Source of the DNA: Zhengitettix transpicula
Taxonomy: Eukaryota > Arthropoda > Insecta > Orthoptera > Tetrigidae
Assembly: GCA_037074705.1 (NCBI GenBank)
Contig: CM073591.1
Location: 5,944,087 to 6,008,086, forward strand
Direction: 5' to 3'
Length of the DNA: 64,000 nt
The position numbers were made by a program, and so were the translations under genes. The notes beneath the pieces were generated by a model. That model made no database searches, had not been told where the DNA came from, and was given only the letters and a program-made list of their open reading frames with translations. Shown here piece after piece: positions 44,407-56,309 of this stretch (position 1 is its first letter; each line of letters opens with the position of its first letter).

Positions 44407-45031
44407 TAAGGCGGCGAGAGAAACGATCTCGGGGAAAAGGTCAAACTTATCTCCCAGAGCAGTCATTAAATCAGAGACGTTAAATTCCGCGCGTCGTTGT
44501 GAAACTCCGCGGAGGCTTTATCTGAGCACTGCCGTCGTTGGGCGCGGCGCCATTTTTGGCACGTGGTGGCTGAGACCACGACTTACGATCCAGGGACAAA
44601 CTCTGTGGGACGCCGAAACCTCTGCGAGTGGAACGGCAACGCCGAGATTAATCGTGTCGCTCTCGATGTAGTTCATGTCTTATAACGCGTCTAGTGTTGG
44701 TGCCTCAACGCGTCACCCCCCGACCGTACATTCCGTAACCACCCCTACGCCCGACACATCTACAACGGGTAAGATTTTACCAAAAAAACTACCATCTACA
44801 AAACACACAAAAATTGTACATGACAAAATATTTTTCAGAGTCAGAACCATAAAAAAAGTGATAATGTTTGTGGTGTTTCAATAATTTACCTTAAGAAATG
44901 AATCTTTGGCTTCAAAAATATCCTTGGCTGAGAAGGCTACAACAGCTATGAGAATATTAACTGTAATTATGTAAAAGGGATGTGATTGGGACAGGCCACA
45001 CACATTCTGACTTGGTATTTCTACATATACT
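44407..45031. other. Unassigned; CpG-rich to 44660, AT-rich after
   Basis: No gene is recognised. Confidence 0.5.
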
Positions 45032-46195
45032 ACTATGAGTGCGCGGCGTTGCCCGGGTATTTATTATAAATGACAGAATCTCTCTCTATATGTCTGTGTG
45101 TCTCCAAAGGCGCTCCTAAACCGTTCATCCGATTGCGAGGAACCTCTGCTGAGTTGTTGTGCAAAGGTATCTGTCGGCCTTTCGAAGCGTCAGGCAACTC
45201 CCACGGCGGTGAATGGGGGAAGACGGTAGATATTAGGGTCGATTACTTATTTTTCGGGGGCTTGGTGATTAGCAGTTCCTATCCAGATGTTTGTAGTGTA
45301 CAATTACAACCCCCTTAAAGCACCAGTAAGGGAGGGGGCTGAGCCGCGTTACTTAAAACTAACCCGAAACCACCGAGCTTGGTGTCAGTGTTGTAGAAGT
45401 CACTCAGTTTAATTATGACATTCACAACGTCAGTAAAGTTGTAGTTCAGCTCCTAGGAGTCGGGGGTGGGAAAAAAAATTCCGTTTACAATCTTAAACGC
45501 GTAGAGAAACTTCTACCAAACTTTATACGCACGTTACTTACGAACGCGGTACAAACACTGAGTGGGTTAAGACACGGCTACCCCCTCTAGGGGTAGAGGT
45601 GGTGACATTTAAAAACATTCCTGAACGGGTCAACATCAGCGTCGAGTAAAACGTTTCCGGGGTCGCTCTAGAATGTTTTAAGTGTCCCATTTCAACTCCA
45701 CAGGACAAGGGAGGGAAGCGCCCTTACGGTGAAGGTGAGGGTGGAAGGGGGTTAGGTCACAGACAGAGCTTGGTGTCTATTCCGCGGTTATAGGAGTCGC
45801 TGAGTTTGATTCTCGCATTAACCAAGGACGGTTGATGACACTTGATGCTCCCCCTGCACGTGGAGGTGGACTAAAGGTTACCCTGAGTAGTTTTGCCCCT
45901 CTTAAGCTACCGGGAGGACTTCCTCAGGGCACGAGCTACGTGCTTATGGCCTCTGCGTAGTTTCAGCCTCAGTCACTGTGACCTTGAGCCACTCCTCACT
46001 TCATGCAGCAGGAGAATCCCCCAGGGACCGTCAGTCATCGTCCTCAAGTCAGCTGCCGAGGGGTTGGGTCGGGCAGAATGTCCCACACACTGGCGCTGTT
46101 GCATGCTGGGTAAAGGAAGAGCTTAGTGGCGAATTCAATTCCTATTCCGGGCTAATTTAAATAAATACCCGGGCAACGCCGGGGCACTCAGCCAG
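45032..46195. mobile_element. Full-length R2 element with inverted termini
   Basis: About 1.16 kb. The left end 'gcggcgttgcccgggtattt' (45040-45062) is matched by the inverted right end 'aaatacccgggcaacgccg' (46161-46181), followed by 'gcactcagccagct'. The interior contains two R2 bodies in opposite directions and no transposase frame. R2 is therefore either a non-autonomous element with inverted ends or two head-to-head copies. Confidence 0.7.
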
Positions 46196-48655
46196 CTAAC
46201 TAATAAGCAAAACTTGATCCCATATTGTATTTTGCAGTCGTTTGAAAATAAAAACCAGTTACTTAAAATCAGTTTTTCTGCCGTTGTCCGCCGGCGTCCG
46301 TAATTGCCTCTGCGATAGCGTGACCTTTCCAGTATCACTCATTCATGTCCCTCAGAGACAAAACTGCTGCCGTCTCTCACTTCCTGCGCGCCGTCGCTCA
46401 GTCTGCAAAATAATAAAATAGAGCCTCTTGCCCTTCATCCGGTGTTAAAAAAACGAAAACAATATATTCATGTTAAAATACACAAAGACACAGCGTCAGT
46501 GCACGCGAGAGCGCTCGGACGTCGCGCCTGGGCTCCTGTTGACGCACGCACTTGCGGAACACACGGTGTTACCGATACCGATGTAAAATCCATTTCATCA
46601 GGTTTAGTGACGTGATGGGGGCGGGGGTGGGGGTGGGGGTGTTGTGCCTCGCTATTTGTACAGACGGGGTGATTAAAAAAAGGGACTGACTTCATTTCCT
46701 GGAAGCCCGAGTTGCATTTGACTGGATTGGCCGATCGAGGGGGTGGTTCCTGGAGCCCGGGGGTGGCGTGGGGGCGGGCCACAACACACACGTCCATGTG
46801 GCGAATTTATAAGAACGTCCGTAATAAGGGGGCGAGTCAACACGTAATACCTGCCATTTTTTACTCTTTTATTTTTCATATATACAAATAAATGTAATTT
46901 CCACAGCATTCACGATTAATATAGTCTCCGGCCCTTTTCCAGAGTTTTTGTCCACCTTGTAACAAGGACACACGAGTTACACTGCGGTGAAAAGCGTGGT
47001 CTTGCTTCCTGAGCCATCGACGTTTGCCCTGGAGCTTCGTTACAGCGACTGATCCATCAGCTTCTATGAACGGGCGCTTCACACCTTCCGCGATCACAGA
47101 ACGCTGTCTAACACGTACGTCAACGCCAGCCCGTTTTGCTGTGTGACGGTGCAGTGCTGCCAACCAGTTGCCTTAGGAAGTCGTCACTGCGGCGGATTTG
47201 GAGGAAAATGTTTCAGGAATCGCGGGCAAATTAATTTTTTTTTTACATAACTAAGTTATTTAACGGGAAGCAACATATAAGGCATTACTTATTGAACCAC
47301 CCTCGTAACTGTCTTCTTAACAGGGCGATTTGTTTTGCATCTATGTCGAAGACTTTGCACTGCCCGCCCCAACCCTCCCGCTGATGCAGCCAGCTGCTCT
47401 AATGAGAAATGCGCACGCGCAGTATTCCGTTGTTCAGCCAGTAAGCGCCATTCAATGCCACAGAGGCGGCACGAACCAACGAAATGTAAAAGAAAATTTC
47501 GACCAATCAGCTATTAAAATTTTTAAACGAGTTTATTTCTTCAAAACAAGTATCCGTAAAATTTCCGGCAGTATTTTAAAGAAAAAAAAATTAAGGGTCA
47601 TCATCATGGTGCTGAAATCTAAGATCCAGCAGTGCTGCCATCATGCGTGGCTTATTAAAAAAAAACAATTTTCTTTAAAACATGTACGAAAGAAAAATAC
47701 TTTGGTGTTACAAACAAAACTAGACACTATTGTAAATTGTGAAGCGCGTGATAGCGTTGGCAGCACTGTCGCTGTTGCAGTATTAATATTTTACCCTCGT
47801 TGCTCGTGGATGATGGCGCACATAACGTCATTACACTCTCAATCTGCCACTGATGCGGCCGCCAGCGCGCTGCGTTCCAAAAACAAGATGGCCGTCACGT
47901 GTGTCGTGTGAAACTAAACAAAAAAAAATTCCCGCGTTTGACTGCGGCGTAAATTTACTGTTGGCAACATTCGTCGGTGGAAATCTTGGGGGGGGAGAGA
48001 AGAATACACTAAATGGAAAGTTAAGCTCAAGTCCGATTAAGATTAGAAGGCGCTTGGCTGTGTTATTCAACATCTTACGACGACGGGGACCGGAGGGGAC
48101 AAGCGGCGCTGACGAACAATCTTCATTCACACGAAATGTTAATTCGCGGACACGTGGTGTGGCACCGGCGCCTCCCTCCACGCCGCCAAGTGCCTTTTCA
48201 TTAAACTGCTATAATAATATAATATATGTGTAATGGCTTGACGCTGGGTTAAGAGACGAGATCTTCGCCAGGGGTTGGCGCCATCGTGACGGCGCGTTAA
48301 TCCCCGGAGTCCGCGCAGGAGCACGCGTGGGAGTTTACCTGAGGCGTCTCCACAATGGTAACATTTCATAAGACACGAGATTTGCTGGACCCAATAATAT
48401 TTATCCAACAACAACAACCAAAAAAAAAAAGTCGAGAAGCCCGAGATGTTTGAACGCGGGCGATGGCGCCGTGGAGAACTCTCCTTCAACGTGCAGGCTG
48501 GAGGAAGCCAAACACTCTGGAAATATCCACCACGTACGTAAATTTTGATTCATCCCATTTAACATTTAGCGATAGTTTATACCCTTATTCGTTCTTTTCA
48601 TATTTAAATTGTATAACCTCCACCCCACCCCGCCTCAAATATATATATATATATA
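46196..48655. other. Unassigned; G-quadruplex motif at 46617-46639
   Basis: No convincing gene. The 193-codon frame at 47330-47911 is the longest non-repeat frame here but has no domain, contains poly-Lys from A-runs, and a frame of this size is expected by chance about once per window. G5-C-G5-T-G5-T-G5 at 46617-46639 is a strong quadruplex motif. (TA)n lies at 48639-48661. Confidence 0.45.
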
Positions 48656-48662
48656 TATATAT

Positions 48663-49003
48663 TGTAACATGATTGTTGCGAGGTACGGTCGAGCGCCCTT
48701 GGCGGGGGTGACTGCAGTGGTTGTGTTTATGCAGGTGCCGGAAATGCGATGTTATTTTAGGCCGGCCAAGGGGAGAAGCGTAATGGTCAGTTCCAGACTG
48801 GACTCGACCAAGGATGGACGTGCTCCAAATAGATTTAAAAGTTTTATAAACCACGCCCTGTAGTTAAATTATATCTCATGTTCGATTAAATAAAATTATG
48901 AAAGATTAAAAAGTTGTTTTGGTGATTTTATCCCAAAAATTACCTGGCGCCCAAACATGAATAATCAACGAAAAAATGAAAGGAGGGTAGCGGAGCGGCT
49001 ACA
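48663..49003 (+). repeat. Solo LTR, family a, second copy
   Basis: TGTAACATGATTG start and GGAGCGGCTACA end, as at 20853-21181, again directly behind a (TA)n tract. It differs by a few short indels. Confidence 0.75.
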
Positions 49004-49055
49004 TTATATATATATTGTAGTATATACAAAATATTACGACAAACTTTATATATTA

Positions 49056-49125
49056 TGCCCCACGTTGGGCGCCAATTTGTAGTATTATTTTGTATATACT
49101 ACAAATTGGCGCCCAACGTGGGGCA
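49056..49125. repeat. Perfect 30-bp hairpin built on a primer-binding-site sequence
   Basis: Bases 49056-49085 are the exact inverse of 49096-49125, with a 10-base loop. Each arm holds TGGCGCCCAACGTGGGGC, a primer-binding site of the type used by insect Ty3/gypsy elements, next to ACTACA as if at an LTR end. It reads as two element heads facing outward around a nearly deleted LTR. Confidence 0.8.
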
Positions 49126-49185
49126 AAACATAGATAAATTCTAGTATAACTTTTGTTTACCACAATTTCACCCTCAACGTGGGGC

Positions 49186-49187
<2 letters not shown>

Positions 49188-49226
<39 letters not shown>
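49188..49226. repeat. (TA)n tract
   Basis: TA dinucleotide tract following a third, decayed primer-site-like 'caacgtggggcataata'. Confidence 0.9.
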
Positions 49227-49228
<2 letters not shown>

Positions 49229-49285
49229 ATAGTTAACTACATTACATAATTAAATGAAATTTGCCCCACGTTGTGGTAGCCAAAA

Positions 49286-49540
49286 TGTAATAATCAACAA
49301 CGAGCTTTGATTAATGATACATTAAACGACGGCTAGTCTCTGCTCTAGTATCATTTGTTCCGTCCTCCGAAATTTCCCGCCACAAACTGAACTATCGTAG
49401 TCTCGAGTTTTAGCGCGCATACGCCATTTTTTGACTTTCCGACAAAGCAACAGAGCTCGGCTCTATTGTCGCTTTGGAAGCTCCTGGCGCTACAATTAAA
49501 TTTTATGTCCAAACAATTAATGTCCTAGTTAATTGGCATT

Positions 49541-49543
<3 letters not shown>
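49286..49543 (+). repeat. Solo LTR, family d
   Basis: 258 bp, TGTAATAATC at the start and GGCATTACA at the end, with a 6-bp TGTAAT/ATTACA terminal inverted repeat. It is followed directly by a (TA)n tract. Related copies are at 23411-23658 and 16585-16648. Confidence 0.75.

Positions 49544-49583
<40 letters not shown>
49544..49583. repeat. (TA)n tract
   Basis: TA tract between LTR-d and the second primer-site hairpin unit. Confidence 0.9.
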
Positions 49584-49588
<5 letters not shown>

Positions 49589-49625
49589 AGTATATACGAA
49601 ACAGTACTACAAATTTTATTTATTA

Positions 49626-49695
49626 TGCCCCACGTTGGGCGCCAATTTGTAGTATTACTTTGTATATACTACAAATTGGTGCCCAACGTGGGGCA
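49626..49695. repeat. Second primer-binding-site hairpin
   Basis: Same layout as 49056-49125, 570 bp downstream, with one mismatch between arms (GGTGCC for GGCGCC). Confidence 0.8.
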
Positions 49696-49799
49696 AAACA
49701 TGGGGAAAATTCTAGTATAATTTTGTGTTTACCACAAATTGAGCCTCAACTTGGGGGCATAATATATAAAATTTTTAGTAATATTTTCTATATACTACA

Positions 49800-50734
49800 A
49801 TATATATATATATGTATATATAATGTAATGATGACATTTAAATACAATTAAAATAATCAAATTAAGTAAGCCGACGTTGAAGCGTCAAAAAAATGTAATA
49901 ATAATAATTAGTGTTAAATGATTAAACATGTTGGAGCAGAACCTGCAGTAAATACAACATTAATACTACATGAAATCCCAAGTGTGGAGGCAGCCAACGT
50001 AATATTGAAAATTAAATGAGATTTTATACATACATATAAGCAAATTAAAAATTAAAAATGATTGGATTTTAAATGAAAGGAGAGTTTAAAATATACAACA
50101 AAGTTAAATTAATTAAATTAAATTATTATCACCGTTGGAAACTATGTTACAGGTTGGTAGAACCTGCGCCGCCTCCGATAGAGACAGGACAATTAACATT
50201 TACAGAGTGAGAAATTAATTAATTTTGAAACCTGACCATAAATGTTGGTTACTAATGGAACTTCACCTTGCAGACAGACGTTTCAGGGTTCCCAAAAATC
50301 ATTAATTGATAAATATGAATTAAAATACAAGAGAAGAAAGAAACCATAACACGCACACGTGTGATGAAATGTAATTAACTTAAAAATTACAGAACTTCAC
50401 TAATGGGACAACAGGTTGGTCCTTATTATTACTACAGATGGCAGTTTTGGATTAGAACAAACAAAGTACAGCCACCACAAAGATGTTAACGCATGTTATC
50501 ATAACATTACTTAATTACTTTGTTGTCAAATAAATCAGAAAAATATCTCTTCTCAAATTTGGTTATTTAATTGATTAATTATTTTTTTTAAAAAAAATTT
50601 AATTCTTGTCTTAGATATTTTATTAAATATAAATGTATTACGATAAAATCGAGTCCGTCAGACAAAATTCTACGTTAAGGAGAGGAAGATACGACGTTGT
50701 TATACAAGTTAATAGATAGATATATATGAGGTGT
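49800..50734. other. Unassigned, AT-rich
   Basis: No element or gene is recognised. Confidence 0.5.
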
Positions 50735-51290
50735 AGCCAGACAACATGAGGCTAATCCACATGGTCGCAACTCCCCTTTAATAGCATAGGAAGGGATTTG
50801 AAAGGGGGGATGCGGAAGGGTAGAGGAAGGTAGCCAAGGGTTAACTAGGGGCCCCCGGGCTATATTTTAAGGATCGTACCTGTCATTCGCCTAAATAAAT
50901 GCAGGGAAAACCCTAGAAAAACCTGCATCAGGTAGGTCGGGCATTGTGTACTTGTCCCACGCCCTTCCGATAGCGGGAGAGGAGTTTGCTGTGGGGACGC
51001 AGCATTCCCTTCTCCGTGCCTCGACCAGTTTAGGAGGCAGCTGGCCGACTGTTCCAATAGGAACAGCGAACAACTCTTACCGTATGCCCAAGGTCTGCGA
51101 CCCCGAAACATCCACCTCTCAGAACAGACCGAGGTGCCTCGGCTTGTGGGAACCTTAGTTCAAAAACGGAGAGGAAAAACCATCCCCAAAGGCAGCCCCT
51201 TCGTATCTCTCCTAAAAGGTTCTGCCTGCGAGAGAAAATCCCTCGCAGTTTACCTGAGAGAGAATCCTCTCGCACGCTTTTTTCGGAGGA
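50735..51290 (-). repeat. R1 SINE-like repeat, full length
   Basis: A complete R1 with all blocks, ending in two 'ctcgcag' hairpin-type segments (51225-51275). The upstream flank 'gaagatacgacgttRttata' recurs before the next R1 copy. Confidence 0.88.
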
Positions 51291-51535
51291 ATATACGTTA
51301 AGGAGAGGAAGATACGACGTTATTATACAAGTTAATAGATAGATGTATATGACGTGTAGCCAGACTTCATGAGGGTAATCCACATGGTGGCAACTCCCCT
51401 TTAATAGCATAGGAAGGGATTTGAAAGGGTAGAGGAAGGTAGCCAAGGGTTAACTAGGGGGGCCCCCGGGCTATGGTTTAAGAATCCTACCCGGCATTCG
51501 CCTAAAAGTAATGCAGGAAAAACCCTAGAAAAACA
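51291..51535 (-). repeat. R1 3' part with shared flank
   Basis: The flank 'aatacgttaaggagagg' plus 'gttaatagatagat' repeats the sequence before 50735, so flank and R1 were duplicated together. R1 is cut at 'aaaccctagaaaaac' and continues at 51665 after a 130-bp insert. Confidence 0.8.
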
Positions 51536-51664
51536 CTCCATTTTATTTATTACATAGGGACTTCATTACAATGATAATAAAACCAAATAAAATTCCTCAG
51601 GAATAATATGGGAGTTGAATACAACCGAAAGATTCAAACCTTCAGGTTTTTTAAAATGAAGAAT

Positions 51665-52012
51665 ATACATTTACCTGCACCAGGTAGGTCGGGCATCTGA
51701 CCCACGCCCTTTCCTGGATGAAGCGGGAGAGCGATTTGCTGTGGGGTCGTAGCTTTCCCCTCTCCGTGCCTCGACCAGTTTAGGGGCAGCTGGCCGACTA
51801 TTCCAATAGGAATAGCAAACAACTCTTACCGTATGCCCAAGGTCTGCGACCCCGGAAACATAAACCTCTCAAAACAGGCGTCGGCTTGTGGGAACCTTAG
51901 TTAAAAAACAAACAAACAGAGAGATGTGAAGCATCCCCAAAGGTAGCCCCCGCCACAGCTCTCTGGGAAGGTTCACCTGTGAGAGAATCCTCTCGCAGGC
52001 TTGCTTGGTGTT
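51665..52012 (-). repeat. R1 middle and 5' part
   Basis: Starts at 'cctgcaccaggtaggtc', where the previous segment stopped, and runs to 'gagaatcctctcgcaggc'. Together with 51350-51535 it is one R1 split by an insertion at 51536-51664. Confidence 0.8.
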
Positions 52013-52024
52013 TGAAGTATATAT

Positions 52025-52288
52025 ATTTTATTTTTAGGGTAACAGGCTACATGAGGGTGATCCACTTAGGGCAACTCCCCTTTAATAGCATAGGAGGGGT
52101 TTGAAAGGGGGGATGCGGAAGGGTAGAGGAAGGTAGTCAAGGGTTAACTAGGGGCCCCGAGCTATATTTTAAGGATCGTACCTGTCATTCGCCTAAAGAA
52201 ATGCAGCGAAAATCCTTGAAAAACCTGCATCAGGTAGGTTGGGCATTGGGTACTTGTCCCACGCCCTTCCGATAGCGGGAGAGGAGCT
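52025..52288 (-). repeat. R1 3' half
   Basis: T-rich tail, 'gctacatgagggtgatcc' to 'cgatagcgggagaggagct', then it switches orientation. Confidence 0.8.
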
Positions 52289-52770
52289 CGCAGGTGAACC
52301 TTCCCAGACAGGTCTGGCGGGGGCTACTTTTGGGGATGCTCTCACATCTCTCTGGTTTTTTTGAACTAAGGTTCCCACATGACGAGGCACCTCGGTCTGT
52401 TTTGAGAGGTTGCATGTTCCGGGGTCGCAGGCCTTGGGCATACGGCAAGAGTTGTCCGCTATTCCCATTGGAATAGTCGGCCAGCTGCCTCCTAACCAGG
52501 CCAAGGCATGGCGAGGGGTAAGCTGCGTCCCCACAGCAAACCCCTTTCCCGTCATCGGAAGGGCGTGGGACAAGTACCAAATGCCCGACCTACCCGATGC
52601 AGGTTTTTACTTTTAGGCGAATGCCGGGTAGGATCCTTAAAATATAGCACGGGGGCCCCTAGTTAACCCTTGGCTACCTTCCTACACCCTACCGCATCCC
52701 CCCTTTCAAATCCCTTTCCTATGCTATAAGAGGGGAGTCACCACTATGTGGATTACCCTATACATCCAAA
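52288..52770 (+). repeat. R1 repeat, head-to-head with the previous one
   Basis: 'ctcgcaggtgaaccttccc' to 'ctatgtggattaccctata'. It is joined to the minus-strand copy without any spacer. Confidence 0.85.
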
Positions 52771-52787
52771 TATATATATATATATGC

Positions 52788-53365
52788 TGCATCCCCTTTC
52801 AAATCCGCTTGACCTGCGAGGGTTATTCTCTCGCAGGCAATACCTGCGAGGAATGTTTTCTCGCAGGCAGAACCTTTTAGGAGAGATACGAAGGGGTACC
52901 TTTGGGTATGCCTTTTCCTCTCCGTTTTTGAACTAAGGTTCCCACAAGCCGAGGCACCTCGGCCTGTTTTGAGAGGTGTATGTACCGGGGTCACAGACCT
53001 TGGGCATACGGTAAGAATTGACCGCTACTCCCATTGGAATAGTCGGCCAGCTGCTTCCTAAACTGTCGAGGCACGGAGAAGGGAATGCTGCGTCCCCACA
53101 GCAAACTCCTCTCCCGCTATCGGAAGGGCGTGGGACAAGTACCCAATGCCCGACCTACCTGATGCAGGTTTTCCTAGGGTTTTCCCTGCATTTCTTTAGG
53201 CGAATGCCGGGTAGGATCCTTAAAATATAGCCCGGGGGCCCTAGTTAACCATTGGCTACCTTCCGCATCCCCCCTTTCAAATCCCTTCCTATGTTATAAG
53301 AGGGGAGTTGCCACCATGTGCATTAGCCTCATGTAGCCTGTTGCCCTAAAAAAATTATAAACGGT
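52788..53365 (+). repeat. R1 repeat with doubled 5' hairpin
   Basis: Starts with two 'ctgcgaggRWtRttctctcgc'-type segments (52813-52870), then full R1 to 'agcctgttgccct' and an A-rich tail. Confidence 0.85.
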
Positions 53366-53395
53366 TACAGGAAATATTTAAGCACGAGCAAATTT

Positions 53396-53456
53396 AAGTG
53401 ATGATATAAATACCACATTGATTTTGAGACACCTGTAGGTATTTATATCATCACTT
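53396..53456. repeat. Minimal fold-back, core deleted
   Basis: A 19-bp perfect inverted repeat, AAGTGATGATATAAATACC (53396-53414) and its inverse (53438-53456), around 23 bases that contain only 'cacctg'. These are the outer ends of the hammerhead-family elements with the motif lost. Confidence 0.8.
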
Positions 53457-53469
53457 AATCTTATCTGTA

Positions 53470-54104
53470 TTTGACTATTTCATTTAATTGTTTTTACACC
53501 TACGTATTACATTCTAATTGCAATTATAAATATATTATTATAACCTTAAAAGCGCTGCACGGGCTCGTGACGTCACAGTCTCTCTCGTTGGGGGACAACC
53601 AAAAATGTAACGTGACAGAGAGTTTGTTTAAAAACAATAGCAACGTATATGGAAGATAAACCACAAACAGCTTCGCGCAAAGAGAAACTGTAAAGTGACG
53701 GACGAGTGTGGCTGACTTACACAATTCTTTCTGTTTTTGGTCGACGGATTAATTGTGTTTAAGATGAACTACGTGCAGTCTCGTGTTTGACGAGAGTGTC
53801 GCTGCTCCTGCTCCCTGAAGGAAAGGAAAGGAAAGCGCCCGCGACCTCGCCTGCGTGATGTGGGGATACGGTACGTATAAATAAGGCAAATCTCGTGATG
53901 CTGTGACCTTTCCGTAGTTAGTTATTACAGTCACTCTCCCATTAATGCGATTGAAGCCAACGTGGCCCAAGGTTGGTCAGACTCTCAAAAACTTTAAATA
54001 CGCGCTGCGATTTACCGTCCCAGAGATAACTAACTATAGCTGACCCTTTATATATATATATATATATATACTTCATTTACGTGTAACCGTGTTTAAAATA
54101 TATT
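53470..54104. other. Unassigned
   Basis: A GTGACGTCAC palindrome lies near 53568 and a TA tract near 54052-54070. No gene is recognised. Confidence 0.5.
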
Positions 54105-54707
54105 TTTACTAGCTGGGGGGTGCCCGGCGTTGCTCGTGTACTTATTTATATAAACTCGAAAAAGTATTTAATTGAATACTTAAATATATTCCTTGAGTAC
54201 TTCAGGATATAATCGTCACTCAGTCTTCATACATTACGAAATATTACATTGATGGAACTGTTAGCTACACTCACAACTAATACAGCGCAAGGATGGTAAA
54301 GTAATTCGTATTCTTCTTTATTATCATTCGATGGAGTATTGCTGTATAAAATTATACTTTTTATTTAAAGAAAATATTTCTGCTTTATTTCATTCCTAAT
54401 AAAGGAGATATTTCCTTTGTTCGTTGCGTAGTAACGTCTCTCTCTCTCTCTCGCGTGACGTCATTGTCTCTTGGCGCGCAGTAATTTAATATTTTATGAT
54501 CACGGTTTTTAATTATAATTCTTTCCACATGTATGCAAGGCGATTCTCACCCTCACAGTACCGTTTCTCGTGTTTTGAAGAATACGTGTACCAATTTTTG
54601 TTGCATTCTGTCCACGCGATAAAATTTGTATAAAGAACAACGTAAATACATACATACATACATACATATATACATACAAATATACGTCCTTTTTTATTAT
54701 ATAGATT
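54105..54707 (+). repeat. R2-variant repeat with both ends
   Basis: 'actagctggggggtgcccgg' at the start and 'tttttattatatagat' at the end, with (ATAC)n at 54644-54672. The 3' part matches 25790-26222. This gives the length of this R2 variant, about 600 bp. Confidence 0.75.
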
Positions 54708-56070
54708 TTCAGTTCCGCACCTTAAAAGTGTTAAATTTCACGAAACCTCTCTGGACACCCCGCACACAGTAACTACATTACAATAATTTGTTTAAAAAAA
54801 TTATTTTAATAAGCTTTGTTGAAAGGAAAAATAGACGCTCATGAAATAAACCTTTCAAACAATATTATTTTGACTTAACTGATACTTTAGTTAATTTTTT
54901 TCTTGAATTTTTATGTTTAATATATATTTTTTTGTCCCTAAATTATTAAACTTTATCTTTGGTGTGTGCACCATCAAGCACCTGTGTTTTGAAACACGAA
55001 GAAAATTGGAACAACAAATTTAGTTAAATTTTTACTCTCTTTAAAAAGAACATAAATAAATTTATAGTTCTTCTTACACGAGTCCTGTCATATATTTTCG
55101 TATTTGTTACGTAATTTCCTGAAGTACATATTAATTACGTTATTTTTCCGATGACATATTTCGTAAGTTTTGTGTGTGATGCTGTTTGTCACTTTGAGGA
55201 CTGTTTTGAAGCCATTAAACCAGCGTACGTATACAGTTTTAATAGCTCTGACGCGGATCTTGCCTTTGTCATTTAGTAAGCATTGAAAAGTTCAGAGAGT
55301 CTATTAAAGACTCGGCCTTTCAGTTTTGGCCTCATCAAAGATTATATTTTTTCCGTCATAAATATGAAAGAAACCATTATCTCCGTGCAACGATTCATCT
55401 CGTTTTATACCATTCCAAACACGAGAGATATCTCTGGTGGCGGAATGTCTCTGGGGAAATAACAATGTCAGTCGTTTTTTTTTTTTAAAAAAAACTATTA
55501 CGTCAATTTGCCTGAAGTATTTCTTAATATATATATATATAAACGTATGTTAAACAGCAGTTTTTAGTTTGTTCGCCGTCGTTGATTACGTTACGTCTCA
55601 TTAATTAAATAACTCGTACTGCTTTATAAACGAGCGATATCTGTGGCCGGCGTATTCTCTCTGGAGACTCAAGTGCAAAGATGGAGAAGTAATACTAACG
55701 AGTATTTCTCGGGATGGAGTTTTAATAACCCTCACGGGGCGTTTGCTGCCGTGATTTACTCAACATAAGGTAAAAGTCTGTCTAACAATCGTGTTTACAT
55801 CAGTCTTGTGTAAAGATGACATTATTTCTCGTGTTCGTTAAACAATGGACATGTGAGGCGCTCAGCGTTGTCGTCGCAGCCCGTAAAAACATCGTGTATA
55901 TGGAGTTTTAATAACTCCGACGTGTATTTGCCCCCCCCTCCCCCCTGATTTACTTTCTCAGTTTGGCAGAGTTGATTTCGCTCTCGTCGCTGACGCTTAA
56001 TTGCTCTTTTTTTCCTTTCAGAAGCGGCGATTAAACGACAATTGGCAGCGAGCAAGTAAGCGATGATTGT
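54708..56070. other. Unassigned, AT-rich
   Basis: No R1, R2 or fold-back blocks are seen, in contrast to the preceding 54 kb. Confidence 0.5.
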
Positions 56071-56286
56071 GTGCGTTGTTTTGACAGCAGCAAGGCAGAA
56101 GCGAGGCAAGGCAAGGCACAAGGCAGCCTTGCGGCGGATGAGCCATTTAAAGCAAGGGCGCTAGCTCCACCCACACGACGTGGCAACGCCGCCTATAACC
56201 GATATTGTGGCGAGGAATGCGCGTGGAAGGGGCTCCGCTCAGTTCAGTTGCGACCTGCGCGCTGTACAGATGTGTTCGCAGACCCG

Positions 56287-56309
56287 ATGCTGGGCTATAC
56301 GTCCTACAG
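56287..56309 (+). CDS. Candidate first coding exon
   Basis: ATG CTG GGC TAT ACG TCC TAC AG is followed by the donor GTAGAT (56310). The exon ends in phase 2, which matches the phase needed by the candidate exon at 59177. Upstream are TCAGTT repeats (56239-56249) resembling the arthropod initiator, and a weak TATAA near 56194. The frame is also open upstream to 56071, so the start could be earlier. The joint peptide would begin MLGYTSYREWSPGG. I do not recognise the protein. The link to the next exon is inference from phase and strand only. Confidence 0.3.

Noticed and set aside
43602..44671. Frames with repeated 'ADAESLRHEGA'
   Set aside because: The 46-bp unit moves the frame each time; no domain and no splice context.
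46876..47163. Minus-strand frame with 'GGQKLWKRAGDYINRE', resembling a mariner C-terminus
   Set aside because: Only one short block fits, no catalytic motif and no inverted repeats; not enough to annotate.
47330..47911. 193-codon plus-strand frame
   Set aside because: No recognised domain, poly-Lys from A-runs, and a length expected by chance about once in this window.
50860..53230. Recurring short frames such as 'TYLMQVFLGFSLHFFRRMPG' in R1 copies
   Set aside because: Both strands of R1 give equally recurrent frames, stops and indels break them in most copies, and they follow repeat identity rather than coding constraint.
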